Assembly (NCBI RefSeq): GCF_032102965.1
Contig: NZ_CP134880.1
Coordinates: 1,302,001 to 1,366,000 of the forward strand
Reading direction: 5' to 3'
Source: Demequina capsici
GTDB taxonomy: Bacteria; Actinomycetota; Actinomycetes; Actinomycetales; Demequinaceae
Length of the DNA stretch: 64,000 bases
The notes below the pieces were generated by a model. That model had not been told where the DNA came from. It saw nothing but the letters and a program-made list of their open reading frames with translations, and ran no database searches. Shown here one piece after another: positions 36,691 to 45,703 of this stretch. Made by a program: the position numbers and the translations under genes. The stretch's first letter is position 1; every line of letters begins with the position of its first letter.

Positions 36691-36696
36691 TAGAAT
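36691..36696 (+). promoter_or_regulatory. -10 box of the yebC-ruvC promoter
   Basis: TAGAAT lies 39 bases before the yebC GTG. A GTGACG-like -35 lies at 36670-36675 with a short 15-base spacer. The element is plausible but not strong. Confidence 0.4.
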
Positions 36697-36734
36697 GGTC
36701 GGCAGTCCTAGAACCTGCGCGACGAGGAGCACAC

Positions 36735-37490
36735 GTGTCCGGTCACTCCAAGTGGGCCACCACCAAGCACAAGAAGGCGGTCATCGACGCCAAGCGAGGC
36801 AAGCTGTTCGCCAAGCTGATCAAGAACATCGAGGTGGCGGCGCGCACGGGCGGCGGTGACCTCGCCGGCAACCCGACGCTGTTCGACGCGGTGCAGAAGG
36901 CCAAGAAGTCGTCGGTGCCGAACGACAACATCGACCGCGCCGTGAAGCGCGGCTCCGGGCTCGAGGCGGGCGGCGCGCAGTACGAGACCATCATGTACGA
37001 GGGCTATGGCCCCAACGGCGTCGCGATGCTGATCGAGTGCCTCACCGATAACCGCAACCGTGCGGCCATGGAGGTGCGCACCGCGTTGACGCGCAACAAC
37101 GGCACGCTCGCCGACCCGGGCTCGGTCGCGTACCTGTTCTCCCGCAAGGGTCAGGTCATCGTCCCGGCCGACGGCACCGACGAGGATGCGCTGATGGAGG
37201 CCACCCTCGAGGCGGGTGCCGAGGAGATCGAGAACGGCGGCGACGTCTTCGAGATCACGTCGGAGGCAACCGACGTCGTCGCGGTGCGCACGGCTCTGCA
37301 GGACGCCGGCATCGACTACGACTCGGCCGAGGCCGTGTGGATGCCGTCGATGAAGGTCGAGCTGGACGTCGACGGCGCCAGGAAGATGCTGCGCCTGATC
37401 GACGCGCTCGAGGACTGTGACGACGTGCAGAACGTGTACGCGAACATGGACGCCTCGGACGAGGTGCTCGAGGCAGCCGCGGCCGAGTAG
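36735..37490 (+). CDS. yebC: YebC/PmpR family protein
   Basis: A 251-aa cytosolic protein of the TACO1/YebC family. Members have been described both as DNA-binding regulators and as ribosome-associated factors that relieve stalling at proline runs. The family opening [23 protein letters not shown] and [22 protein letters not shown] are unmistakable. The acidic middle domain and the C-terminal [12 protein letters not shown] block are complete. The gene is located just before ruvC, as in most bacteria, and three bases separate them, so they are probably co-transcribed. Confidence 0.95.
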   Translation: MSGHSKWATTKHKKAVIDAKRGKLFAKLIKNIEVAARTGGGDLAGNPTLFDAVQKAKKSSVPNDNIDRAVKRGSGLEAGGAQYETIMYEGYGPNGVAMLIECLTDNRNRAAMEVRTALTRNNGTLADPGSVAYLFSRKGQVIVPADGTDEDALMEATLEAGAEEIENGGDVFEITSEATDVVAVRTALQDAGIDYDSAEAVWMPSMKVELDVDGARKMLRLIDALEDCDDVQNVYANMDASDEVLEAAAAE

Positions 37491-37493
37491 CCG

Positions 37494-38048
37494 ATGCGCG
37501 TCCTCGGCGTCGATCCTGGCCTGACCAGGTGCGGCCTCGGTGTGGTCGACGCGCAGGCGGCGCGCCGCATCACCTTGGTCGACGTCTCCGTCGCGCGGTC
37601 CCGGCCCGACGACGACGTGCCCGCGAGGCTCGCGGCGATCGCGGACGCCTTGGAGGAGGTGCTCGACGAGCATCGTCCAGAGGCGGTGGCGCTCGAGCGC
37701 GTCTTCGCGCAGCACAATGTCAGCACGGTGATGGGGACCGCGCAGATCTCCGGAGTCGTGATGCTCGCCGCGCAGCGTCGGGGACTGCCTGTCGCGCTGT
37801 ACACGCCGTCGGAGGTGAAGGCCGCCGTGACCGGATCCGGCACGGCGGGGAAGCAGCAGGTCGGTGCCATGGTGGCGCGGCTGCTCGGACTCGCTGAGAT
37901 GCCGAAGCCCGCCGACGCCGCCGATGCGCTGGCCATCGCGATCGCGCACGCCTGGCGCGGGGGAGCGGCGCCCACCTCGTCCCGAGCCTCGACCGACGCG
38001 CAACGTCGGTGGGTCGAGGCGGAGCGCGCGGCGCGTCGGCGTGGCTAG
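37494..38048 (+). CDS. ruvC: Holliday junction endodeoxyribonuclease RuvC
   Basis: A 184-aa resolvase that nicks four-way junctions held by RuvAB. The acidic catalytic residues lie in [15 protein letters not shown] (Asp7), [20 protein letters not shown] (Glu) and the late [15 protein letters not shown] (two Asp). The C-terminus carries a short basic tail beyond the usual fold. It starts three bases after yebC. A 54-base gap with a LexA-like box separates it from ruvA. Confidence 0.95.
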   Translation: MRVLGVDPGLTRCGLGVVDAQAARRITLVDVSVARSRPDDDVPARLAAIADALEEVLDEHRPEAVALERVFAQHNVSTVMGTAQISGVVMLAAQRRGLPVALYTPSEVKAAVTGSGTAGKQQVGAMVARLLGLAEMPKPADAADALAIAIAHAWRGGAAPTSSRASTDAQRRWVEAERAARRRG

Positions 38049-38072
38049 TCGACGCCGGTCCCGTAGCCTCGT

Positions 38073-38088
38073 TCGTACATACGTTCGA
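38073..38088. promoter_or_regulatory. LexA (SOS) box upstream of ruvA
   Basis: TCGTACATACGTTCGA differs by one base from the actinobacterial consensus TCGAAC-N4-GTTCGA. It ends 14 bases before the ruvA GTG, suggesting DNA-damage induction of ruvAB apart from ruvC. Confidence 0.65.
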
Positions 38089-38102
38089 TAAGGAGGGGCG
38101 GC

Positions 38103-38693
38103 GTGATCGCTCAGCTCACCGGGACCGTCGCCCACGTGGGCGCGTCCGCGGCGGTGCTCGACGTCTCGGGCGTCGGCTACCGGGTGCTCTCCACCCCTGC
38201 GGTTCTGGCCGATCTCAGGACGGGTCAGCACGCCACGTTGCACACGCACCTGGTGGTGCGCGAGGAGTCCCTGACCTTGTACGGCTTCGCCGCCGCGTCG
38301 GAGCGGGACACCTTCGAGACGCTGCAGAGCGTGCAGGGCGTCGGTCCCAAGCTCGCTCTCGCCATGCTCGCCGTCCACTCCCCGGAGGCGTTGGTGACAG
38401 CGGTGCAGGCCGCGGATCGCAAGGCGCTTGAGAAGGTCCCTGGTATCGGTGCGAAGGTCGCAGCGCGCCTGCTCCTCGAGCTCGGCGGCAGGCTGTCGCT
38501 TCCGGAGCAGGATGGATCGGCGCCCCGCGGCGACGGTCGCGATCAGGTGGTCGAGGCCCTGGTGGGTCTCGGCTACAACGCCAAGGCTGCGCAAGCGGCG
38601 GTGGAGAGGGTCGCCTCGTCTCCCATCCAGGACCCCGAGGTCGCGGACACGCTTCGCGCGGCCCTGAAGGCGCTGGGCGGCTCGCGTGGATGA
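38103..38693 (+). CDS. ruvA: Holliday junction branch migration protein RuvA
   Basis: A 196-aa tetrameric junction-binding subunit of the RuvAB motor. The N-terminal OB fold ([24 protein letters not shown]), the tandem helix-hairpin-helix motifs ([16 protein letters not shown] and [19 protein letters not shown]) and the C-terminal RuvB-contact domain ([20 protein letters not shown]) are all present. GGAGGGG precedes the GTG start. It overlaps ruvB by eight bases. Confidence 0.96.
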   Translation: MIAQLTGTVAHVGASAAVLDVSGVGYRVLSTPAVLADLRTGQHATLHTHLVVREESLTLYGFAAASERDTFETLQSVQGVGPKLALAMLAVHSPEALVTAVQAADRKALEKVPGIGAKVAARLLLELGGRLSLPEQDGSAPRGDGRDQVVEALVGLGYNAKAAQAAVERVASSPIQDPEVADTLRAALKALGGSRG

Positions 38694-39741
38694 CGACCTC
38701 GAGGACCTGGCCCGCGTGGTGAGCGCGGAGGCGGATGCCATCGAGCGTTCGTCGGAGGCGGCGCTTCGTCCGCGCAACCTCGACGAGTTCGTCGGGCAGC
38801 GCACGGTACGGGAGCAGCTCGGACTGGTGCTGCGCGCCGCGATCGCGCGCGGTGGCACCTCGGACCACGTGCTGCTGTCTGGCCCGCCCGGCCTGGGCAA
38901 GACGACGCTGGCGCTCATCATCGCCCAGGAGATGGGCTCCACGCTGCGCGTCACGTCGGGCCCGGCCATCCAGCACGCGGGCGACCTCGCCGCCGTCCTC
39001 AGCTCGCTCGACGAGGGCGACGTCCTGTTCATCGATGAGATCCATCGCCTGGCGCGGCCCGCGGAGGAGATGCTCTACCTCGCGATGGAGGACTTCCGCG
39101 TGGACGTGGTCGTCGGCAAGGGCCCAGGTGCCACCTCGATCCCGCTCACCTTGCCTCCCTTCACGGCGGTCGGGGCTACCACGCGCGCGGGGCTTCTGCC
39201 CGCGCCGCTGCGTGATCGCTTCGGTTTCACGGGTCACCTCGACTTCTACGAGCCCGACGAGCTGAAGGCGATCCTGGTGCGGTCCGCGGGGATGCTCGAC
39301 CTCTCGATCTCCCATGACGCCGCAGCCGAGATCGCCTCGCGCTCGCGCGGAACCCCGCGTATCGCGAACCGGCTGCTGCGACGGGTCCGCGACTGGGCGC
39401 AGGTGCATGGGGACGGTCGGGGCACCTTGGACGCCGCCAGGGCGGCGCTCGAGGTCTACGAGGTCGACGAGATGGGCCTCGATCGCCTCGACCGCGCAGT
39501 GCTCGGCGCGCTGTGCACACGGTTCGGCGGCGGTCCTGTCGGCCTCACGACGCTTGCCGTCGCAGTGGGGGAGGAGCCGGAGACCGTGGAGACCGTCGCG
39601 GAGCCGTTCCTGGTCCGTGAAGGGCTCATGAGCCGTAGCCCGCGCGGTCGCGTCGCCACCGCTCTGGCGTGGGAGCACCTCGGGCTTCCCGTGCCGGACG
39701 GGCCCGCGGCGGGCACCGGGGGATCACGACTCTTCGAGTGA
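38686..39741 (+). CDS. ruvB: Holliday junction branch migration ATPase RuvB
   Basis: A 351-aa AAA+ hexameric motor. Walker A is [11 protein letters not shown], Walker B is LFIDEIHR, sensor 1 is AVGATTRAG, and the arginine-finger region is [16 protein letters not shown]. The C-terminal winged helix ends [14 protein letters not shown]. The start is GTG 38686, in frame and overlapping ruvA; the nearby ATG is in another frame. Unlike many relatives there is no yajC between it and secD. Confidence 0.96.
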   Translation: MDDDLEDLARVVSAEADAIERSSEAALRPRNLDEFVGQRTVREQLGLVLRAAIARGGTSDHVLLSGPPGLGKTTLALIIAQEMGSTLRVTSGPAIQHAGDLAAVLSSLDEGDVLFIDEIHRLARPAEEMLYLAMEDFRVDVVVGKGPGATSIPLTLPPFTAVGATTRAGLLPAPLRDRFGFTGHLDFYEPDELKAILVRSAGMLDLSISHDAAAEIASRSRGTPRIANRLLRRVRDWAQVHGDGRGTLDAARAALEVYEVDEMGLDRLDRAVLGALCTRFGGGPVGLTTLAVAVGEEPETVETVAEPFLVREGLMSRSPRGRVATALAWEHLGLPVPDGPAAGTGGSRLFE

Positions 39742-39753
39742 CGCGCGGGGGTT

Positions 39754-39783
39754 TTCGACTCTGGGCATTCTCAGGGCTAGACT
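39754..39783 (+). promoter_or_regulatory. candidate secDF promoter
   Basis: TTCGAC (39754-39759) and TAGACT (39778-39783) are separated by 18 bases. The start point would be near 39790, about 35 bases before the secD GTG. Confidence 0.5.
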
Positions 39784-39825
39784 TCCCTGGGCCCAGCGAT
39801 GGGCGAACCAAACGTGAGGAACTCC

Positions 39826-41640
39826 GTGTCAACTGCAGCGAAGGCGGCGCGTCGCGCGCTCGTGTGGCTGGGCATCATCCTCGTCGTGGGCTATGGGGCC
39901 CTCGCCGCAGGGGTGCTCACCAATCAGACCACCCTTGCCCCAGGGCTCGCCCTCGACCTCGAGGGCGGAGTTCAGCTGACGCTCCAGGCGACGACCACCG
40001 ACGGTTCGGAGGTGACGCAGGACGACCTGAACCAGGCCGTGGCGATCATCCGCAACCGCGTCAACGCCTCAGGCGTGTCCGAGGCGGAGATCTCCACCCA
40101 GGGGTCGAACGTGATCGTGGTGTCGCTGCCAGGCACGCCGTCGGCCGCGACCATCGACATGGTGCGCCAGAGCGCGCAGCTGCAGTTCCGCCCCGTGCTC
40201 GAGATCGACGATCCGTCTCCCGTGACGTCCGCGTCCGCGTCTGCGACGCCTTCGGCAAGCGCGTCCTCGGACACCTCTGCATCGGCATCCGCATCTCCGT
40301 CGGCGTCGGCGTCAGCGGACGGCGCTTCGAGCGCCGCCACCGCTGAGGCGGCGACCGCGGCCACGCCGACAGCCTCGGCATCCGCCTCCGCTTCCCCGTC
40401 CGCGTCGGCGTCGGCGAGCGCGTCCACGGACACCTCTTCTTCTGACCCTTCGGTTGGCACCGCCTCCGACCTCGCGTGGATCACCGACGACCTGCGCGCT
40501 CAGGCCGATGCGCTCGACTGCACCGACGCGGCGAACCTCGGCGGCGCTGACCTCGGTGACCCCGACGCTGGGCATGTCGCGTGCCTCTCCGACGGCTCCG
40601 CGAAGATCATCATGGGCCCCGTGGAGCTGACCGGCTCCGACGTCGCCAGCGCCACCTCGGGTCCCAGGTTCAACACCACCGGCTCGCTCACCGGCGACTA
40701 CGAGGTCGTCCTCAACTTCACCAGCGAGGGCACCCAGATCTTCGACGAGATCTCGCAGCGTCTCATCCAGCTCTCGGCTCCTCAGAACCAGTTCGGGATC
40801 CTGCTCGACGGCGTCGTGATCTCTGACCCGACGATGAACGAGCGGATCTCGGGCGGCACCGCGTCGATCACCGGAAGCTTCACCCAGGCGGAGGCCGAGC
40901 AGCTGGCCAACCAGCTCCAGTTCGGCGCCCTGCCGTTGACGCTGGAGCTCCAGTCGAACGACACGATTCCCCCCACGCTGGGATCAGACCAGCTCCAGGC
41001 GGGCCTGATCGCTGGTCTCATCGGCCTGATCCTCGTGGTGATCTACTCCGTCTTCCAGTACCGGATGCTCGGGCTCGTCACGGTCGGCTCGCTGCTGCTC
41101 GCAGGCGTGATGACCTTCATGGCGATCGACCTGCTCTACTGGATGATCAACTACCGCCTCTCGCTCGCTGGCGTGGCCGGACTCATCGTCGCGATCGGTG
41201 TGACCGCCGACTCGTTCATCGTCTACTTCGAGCGCGTCAGAGACGAGCTGCGCGAGGGCAAGTCCCTTCCCGCGGCCATCGATCGAGGTTGGAAGCGTGC
41301 GAAGCGCACGATCCTTGCCTCCGACGCCATCAACCTGCTCGCGGCCGTCGTGCTGTACCTGCTGGCCGTCGGGTCGGTCCGAGGCTTCGCGTTCACGCTC
41401 GGCCTCACGACGGTGATCGACATCGTCATCGTGTTCCTGTTCACGCACCCGATGCTCGTGCTCCTCTCGAGGACCAAGTTCTTCGGCGAGGGCCACCCGT
41501 GGTCGGGCCTCGACCCGCGCCAGCTGGGACGTGACACGCTGTACAAGGGCCGCGGGCGGGTCCGAACGCCTCAGGGCGACACGCAGACCCAGACTCTCGC
41601 GGAACGCAAGGCTGCCGCGGCCAAGGGGGGAGAGAACTGA
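39826..41640 (+). CDS. secD: protein translocase subunit SecD
   Basis: A 604-aa membrane protein that, with SecF, uses the proton gradient to pull exported proteins out of the SecYEG channel. TM1 lies at about residues 10-33, then comes the large extracytoplasmic P1 region. TM2-TM6 fill the C-terminal third, with AGLIAGLIGLILVVIYSVFQYR and GVTADSFIVYFERVRDELREG. Residues of about 132-211 are an almost pure Ser/Ala/Thr linker inside P1, longer than usual. The GTG at 39826 has GAGGA six bases upstream; ATG 39799 would add nine residues. SecF begins on its last base. Confidence 0.93.
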   Translation: MSTAAKAARRALVWLGIILVVGYGALAAGVLTNQTTLAPGLALDLEGGVQLTLQATTTDGSEVTQDDLNQAVAIIRNRVNASGVSEAEISTQGSNVIVVSLPGTPSAATIDMVRQSAQLQFRPVLEIDDPSPVTSASASATPSASASSDTSASASASPSASASADGASSAATAEAATAATPTASASASASPSASASASASTDTSSSDPSVGTASDLAWITDDLRAQADALDCTDAANLGGADLGDPDAGHVACLSDGSAKIIMGPVELTGSDVASATSGPRFNTTGSLTGDYEVVLNFTSEGTQIFDEISQRLIQLSAPQNQFGILLDGVVISDPTMNERISGGTASITGSFTQAEAEQLANQLQFGALPLTLELQSNDTIPPTLGSDQLQAGLIAGLIGLILVVIYSVFQYRMLGLVTVGSLLLAGVMTFMAIDLLYWMINYRLSLAGVAGLIVAIGVTADSFIVYFERVRDELREGKSLPAAIDRGWKRAKRTILASDAINLLAAVVLYLLAVGSVRGFAFTLGLTTVIDIVIVFLFTHPMLVLLSRTKFFGEGHPWSGLDPRQLGRDTLYKGRGRVRTPQGDTQTQTLAERKAAAAKGGEN

Positions 41641-42722
41641 TGGCGCGCAACCTCAACGAGTGGGGCAACGCCCTGCACTCGGGCGAGAAGATCTACCCGA
41701 TCGTCCGTCAGCGCAAGCGTTGGTTCGCGATCTCCGGCGGCCTTATGGCGCTGTCGATCGCCGCGCTTCTGATCTTCAAGATCAACCTCGGCATCGAGTT
41801 CGTCGGCGGCACCCAGTTCATCGTCACGAGCCCTTCCCAGGATGTGTCGATCGCTCAGGAGATCGGCGACCAGTACGCGCCGGCCGACGATGCGCTCGCC
41901 ACCACGCTGGGCACCGACAGGATCAAGCTCTCGATGGGCACGGTCGACATCGACACCGCACGTCAGATCACCACGGCGCTCGCCGACGGCTACGGGGTCG
42001 CCGAGACCGATGTGGCCTCGACCCAGATCGGTCCGACCTGGGGTGCAGAGGTGGGCAAGAAGGCCGTCCAGGGCCTCATCGTCTTCCTGCTGCTGGTCTC
42101 CGTCGTGATGACCCTGTACTTCCGTGCCTGGCGCATGGCCGCCGCAGGAATCGTCGCGCTGGTCCATGACCTGCTCTTCACCGTGGGCATCTATGCGCTC
42201 GTGGGCTTCGAGGTGACGCCCGCATCGGTGATCGGCTTCCTGACGATCCTCGGCTATTCGCTGTACGACACCGTCGTGGTCTTCGACAAGGTGCGCGAGA
42301 ACACGGCCGAGGTCACGTCGCAGAGCCGGTTCACGTATGCCGAGCTCGCGAACCTGGCGCTCAACCAGACGCTGGTGCGGTCCATCAACACGTCCATCGT
42401 GGCGCTCCTGCCCGTCGCCTCGATCCTCTTCATCGGCTCGTTCATCCTGGGCGCCGGCACGCTGAAGGACATCTCGCTGGCCCTCTTCATCGGCATGGCG
42501 GTCGGCACATACTCGTCGATCTTCGTCGCGACGCCGATCGAGGTCGAGCTGCGCAGTCGCGAGGAGCGGATCGCCAAGCATACGGCGAAGGTGCTCGCGC
42601 TTCGCGAGGCCGGCGAGTCGCCTGTGACGGTCGGTGTCGACGGCGAGGTGCGCGTGGGCGCGCTGAATCCTGGCGAGCACCTCGGCACAGGGGCGCAACC
42701 CAAGCGCAAGGGTCGCAAGTAG
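41640..42722 (+). CDS. secF: protein translocase subunit SecF
   Basis: A 360-aa partner of SecD. TM1 at about residues 27-46 is followed by GIEFVGGTQF, the conserved start of the extracellular domain. TM2-TM6 include VIGFLTILGYSLYDTVVVFDKVREN and LNQTLVRSINTSIVALLPVASILFIGSFI. The cytoplasmic tail of about 60 residues is basic at the end (PKRKGRK). The ATG overlaps the secD stop by one base, ensuring coupled synthesis. Confidence 0.95.
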   Translation: MARNLNEWGNALHSGEKIYPIVRQRKRWFAISGGLMALSIAALLIFKINLGIEFVGGTQFIVTSPSQDVSIAQEIGDQYAPADDALATTLGTDRIKLSMGTVDIDTARQITTALADGYGVAETDVASTQIGPTWGAEVGKKAVQGLIVFLLLVSVVMTLYFRAWRMAAAGIVALVHDLLFTVGIYALVGFEVTPASVIGFLTILGYSLYDTVVVFDKVRENTAEVTSQSRFTYAELANLALNQTLVRSINTSIVALLPVASILFIGSFILGAGTLKDISLALFIGMAVGTYSSIFVATPIEVELRSREERIAKHTAKVLALREAGESPVTVGVDGEVRVGALNPGEHLGTGAQPKRKGRK

Positions 42723-42752
42723 ACTGAGGCTCTGCCTGGGAAGGAGGACCGT

Positions 42753-45005
42753 GTGACAGACACCCGCTCCTCCACCGCGTCCGTCGGGCCCCTGGGCTTC
42801 CTGCGACGCGGGCAGCGCGAGCCGACCGCCATCGACGGCGTGCTCGACACGTTCAGGTCGCACTATCCACGCGAACGGGTGGCGCTCGTCGAGCGGGCGT
42901 ACGAGGTCGCCGAGGAGGCGCACCGCGGGCAGAAGCGCAAGAGCGGCGAGCCGTACATCACGCATCCGATCGCGGTGGCGCAGATCGTGGCCGACCTCGG
43001 CCTTCCGGCGAGCGTGATCGCGGCGGCGTTGCTCCACGACGTCGTCGAGGACACGGACTATCCGCTGCAGCGGATGGAGGACGAGTTCGGCCCCGAGATC
43101 GCGATGATCGTGGACGGGGTGACCAAGCTCGACAAGGTCAAGTACGGCGATGCCGCACAGGCCGAGACGGTCCGCAAGATGGTCGTCGCGATGGCCAAGG
43201 ACATCCGGGTCCTGCTGCTGAAGCTGTGCGACCGGCTGCACAACGCCCGCACCTGGGAGTTCGTCAGCCCCGAGTCCGCACGCAAGAAGGCGCAGGAGAC
43301 CCTCGAGATCTACGCGCCCTTGGCGCATCGCATGGGTCTCAACGCGATCAAGTGGGAGCTCGAGGACCTGTCCTTCCGCACCCTCTATCCGAAGATCTAC
43401 CAGGAGATCGTCGAGGTCGTCGCGGAGCGGGCGCCCGAGCGGGAGAAGTACCTGGCGCAGGTGCGCGAGGAGATCGCCGCCGACCTGCGAGAGATGCGCA
43501 TCAAGGCGACCATCACAGGGCGTCCCAAGCACTACTACTCCGTCTATCAGAAGATGATCGTGCGAGGTCGTGATCTCAACGACATCTACGACCTGGTGGG
43601 TGTGCGGATCCTCGTGGATTCCGTGCGTGACTGCTACGCGGTGCTGGGTGCGATGCACGCGCGGTACCAGCCTGTGCCGGGGCGCTTCAAGGACTACATC
43701 GCGACTCCCAAGTTCAACCTGTACCAGTCGCTGCACACCACGGTGATCGGGCCGTCGGGCAAGCCGGTCGAGCTGCAGATCCGCACGCGCGACATGCATC
43801 GGCGCGCGGAGTACGGCCTTGCCGCGCACTGGCGCTACAAGGAGAACGGCCGCACCGGCCAGGAGTCGACCGGCAACCCTGGCGATATGGGTTGGTTGCG
43901 TCAGATCGCAGACTGGCAGCAGGAGACCGCGGACCCGAGCGAGTTCCTCGACTCGTTGCGCGGCGAGATCTCGCGCGCCGAGGTCTACGTCTTCACTCCG
44001 CGGGGACGGCTGCTGTCGCTGCCGCAGGGTGCGACGCCCGTCGACTTCGCGTACGCCGTCCACACCGAGGTGGGCCACAAGACGATCGGCGCGAAGGTCA
44101 ACGGACGCCTTGTGCCGCTGGACACCACGCTTGAGAACGGCGACACGGTCGAGGTGCTCACGACCTCGGATGAGAACGCGCATCCGCGGCGCGACTGGCT
44201 GGACTTCGTGCAGTCCACGCGCGCTCGCAACAAGATCCGCCAGTGGTTCACGCGCGAGCGTCGCGAGGAGTCCATCGAGACGGGCCGCGACATGCTTGCG
44301 CGGGCGATCCGTCGACAGCATCTGCCGATGCAGCGCCTGATGTCGCGCTCGACGCTCCTGGCGCTCGCCAAGGAGATGCACTACGACGACGTGGACGGGC
44401 TCTACGCTGCGATCGGCGAGCACAAGGAGCAGCCGGCGGACGTCGTCGCACGCATGGTGGAGGCGGTCGGCGGCCAGGAGGGTGCCGACGAGGACCTCAC
44501 GGAGATCACGCGTCCCGGCACCAAGCAGAAGGCCCGCCGGGGCGACCCTGGGGTGTCGGTCCACGGTCTGGCGGACGTGGTCGTCAAGCTCGCGAAGTGC
44601 TGCACTCCGGTGCCTGGCGATGCGATCCAGGGCTTCGTCACGCGTGGCCAGGGGGTCAGTGTCCACCGTGCGGACTGCGACAACTTCGCAGGCCTGAAGG
44701 AGCAGCAGCCGGAGCGCCTGATCGATGTCCAATGGACGGGCCAGCATGAGGCCACGTACATGGTGCAGATCGAGGTGGAGGCGCTGGATCGCAACCGCCT
44801 GCTGTCGGACGTGGTTCAGGTGCTCTCCGACCACCACGTGAACATCCTGGGCGCGCACGTCTCCACCTCCAAGGACCGGGTGGCGCTCAACACGTTCACC
44901 TTCGAGATGGCCGATCCGTCGCACCTGGGAGCGGTGCTGGGCGCGGTGCGCCGGATCGAGGGCGTATACGACGCACGGCGCATCACCGGCACGCGCCGTC
45001 GTTGA
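42753..45005 (+). CDS. rel: bifunctional (p)ppGpp synthetase/hydrolase (RSH)
   Basis: A 750-aa long RSH enzyme that makes and degrades the stringent-response alarmone. The hydrolase HD domain is intact (ALLHDVVEDTDYPLQ), so degradation is expected. The synthetase domain has RGRDLNDIYDLVGVRI and FKDYIATPKFNLYQSLHTTV. TGS (VYVFTPRGRLLSLPQGATPVDFAY), a helical/zinc-finger region with KLAKCCTPVPGD, and a C-terminal ACT domain complete the architecture. GGAAGGAGG precedes the GTG at 42753. It follows secDF in the same direction. Confidence 0.96.
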   Translation: MTDTRSSTASVGPLGFLRRGQREPTAIDGVLDTFRSHYPRERVALVERAYEVAEEAHRGQKRKSGEPYITHPIAVAQIVADLGLPASVIAAALLHDVVEDTDYPLQRMEDEFGPEIAMIVDGVTKLDKVKYGDAAQAETVRKMVVAMAKDIRVLLLKLCDRLHNARTWEFVSPESARKKAQETLEIYAPLAHRMGLNAIKWELEDLSFRTLYPKIYQEIVEVVAERAPEREKYLAQVREEIAADLREMRIKATITGRPKHYYSVYQKMIVRGRDLNDIYDLVGVRILVDSVRDCYAVLGAMHARYQPVPGRFKDYIATPKFNLYQSLHTTVIGPSGKPVELQIRTRDMHRRAEYGLAAHWRYKENGRTGQESTGNPGDMGWLRQIADWQQETADPSEFLDSLRGEISRAEVYVFTPRGRLLSLPQGATPVDFAYAVHTEVGHKTIGAKVNGRLVPLDTTLENGDTVEVLTTSDENAHPRRDWLDFVQSTRARNKIRQWFTRERREESIETGRDMLARAIRRQHLPMQRLMSRSTLLALAKEMHYDDVDGLYAAIGEHKEQPADVVARMVEAVGGQEGADEDLTEITRPGTKQKARRGDPGVSVHGLADVVVKLAKCCTPVPGDAIQGFVTRGQGVSVHRADCDNFAGLKEQQPERLIDVQWTGQHEATYMVQIEVEALDRNRLLSDVVQVLSDHHVNILGAHVSTSKDRVALNTFTFEMADPSHLGAVLGAVRRIEGVYDARRITGTRRR

Positions 45006-45018
45006 GCACGAGCGGCCG

Positions 45019-45600
45019 TCACGCTGCGCGCAGCAGCGAGTCGTGCCCCGCCCGCTGCCCGAAAGCCTCCTCGACGGCCGCCCATGCGTTGTCGGCCCGC
45101 CGTCGAGTGCGATCTCGCGGGGTGTGCTCAAGCTCGGCGCGTACGGTGCGGTCATCGACGAGTGCGGCGCAGAGCGCATTCCACGAAGCGGTGATGGCCG
45201 TTCCCAGCGACGACCATCGCAAGGCGTCGGCCACGCATCGTGGCGCCGACGCAACGAGCAGCGTGCCCACCCGGCGCGGAGGAAGGATGCCGGGGTTGCC
45301 CGCGTGGATCCTCACGCGTTCGATCGCCGTCGAGCTCCGCGCGACGTGAGGGGAGCCGGTGCGGCGCAGCACGTCGATGTCGAGCGGCAGAGCCGCCGCG
45401 CCCATGATCCAGAGCCCGGTGAGGCCCGTCACGACCGCAGCGTCGGGGACCTGATCGGCGAGCGCGAGTGCGCGCAGACCTGGGCTGAGCGGGATGTCCA
45501 GCGGTGTGGCGATCGAGCGTGTGAGGGGGACCAGCGTGCCTTCACGCAGGGCGCGGCCGTAGCTCGCGGCGCCGATCTCGGTGGAGTGGACGAGCAGCAT
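45019..45600 (-). CDS. hypothetical protein, weakly AbiEi-like
   Basis: A 193-aa protein of unknown function. The pattern GRALREGTLVPLTRSIATPL, followed by AVVTGLTGLWIMGAAALPLDIDVL and by RIHAGNPGILPPRRVGTLLVASAPRCVADALRWSS, resembles the shortened AbiEi/DUF559-like proteins frequent in actinobacteria. In those, a winged-helix and a small central domain come without the nuclease. No toxin gene is adjacent, so a toxin-antitoxin role is not supported. It converges on rel with 13 bases between them. Confidence 0.6.
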   Translation of the reverse strand: MLLVHSTEIGAASYGRALREGTLVPLTRSIATPLDIPLSPGLRALALADQVPDAAVVTGLTGLWIMGAAALPLDIDVLRRTGSPHVARSSTAIERVRIHAGNPGILPPRRVGTLLVASAPRCVADALRWSSLGTAITASWNALCAALVDDRTVRAELEHTPRDRTRRRADNAWAAVEEAFGQRAGHDSLLRAA

Positions 45601-45664
45601 GCAGAGAGCATGCCATCGGCGCCGATGGCAGGGCTCGCTTCACGCCACGGCTGGGGACAGCGAA

Positions 45665-45692
45665 GCCGGCGCCACCCGAAGGGGACGCCGGC
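45665..45692 (-). terminator. hairpin after the DUF349 gene
   Basis: GCCGGCG and CGCCGGC form a 7-bp stem with partial inner pairing, just downstream of the DUF349 stop on the minus strand. Confidence 0.45.
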
Positions 45693-45703
45693 CTCGGTGA
45701 TGC

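Noticed and set aside
40222..40465. Repetitive DNA in secD considered as a tandem repeat or CRISPR-like array
   Set aside because: The repetition comes from Ser/Ala codons with no fixed unit length and no spacers; it is a low-complexity protein linker.
41571..45254. Long minus-strand open frame opposite secF and rel
   Set aside because: Antisense shadow. The plus strand encodes recognisable SecF and RSH domains over the whole span.
45019..45600. Toxin-antitoxin module
   Set aside because: The AbiEi-like resemblance is partial and no AbiEii-type nucleotidyltransferase gene is adjacent.
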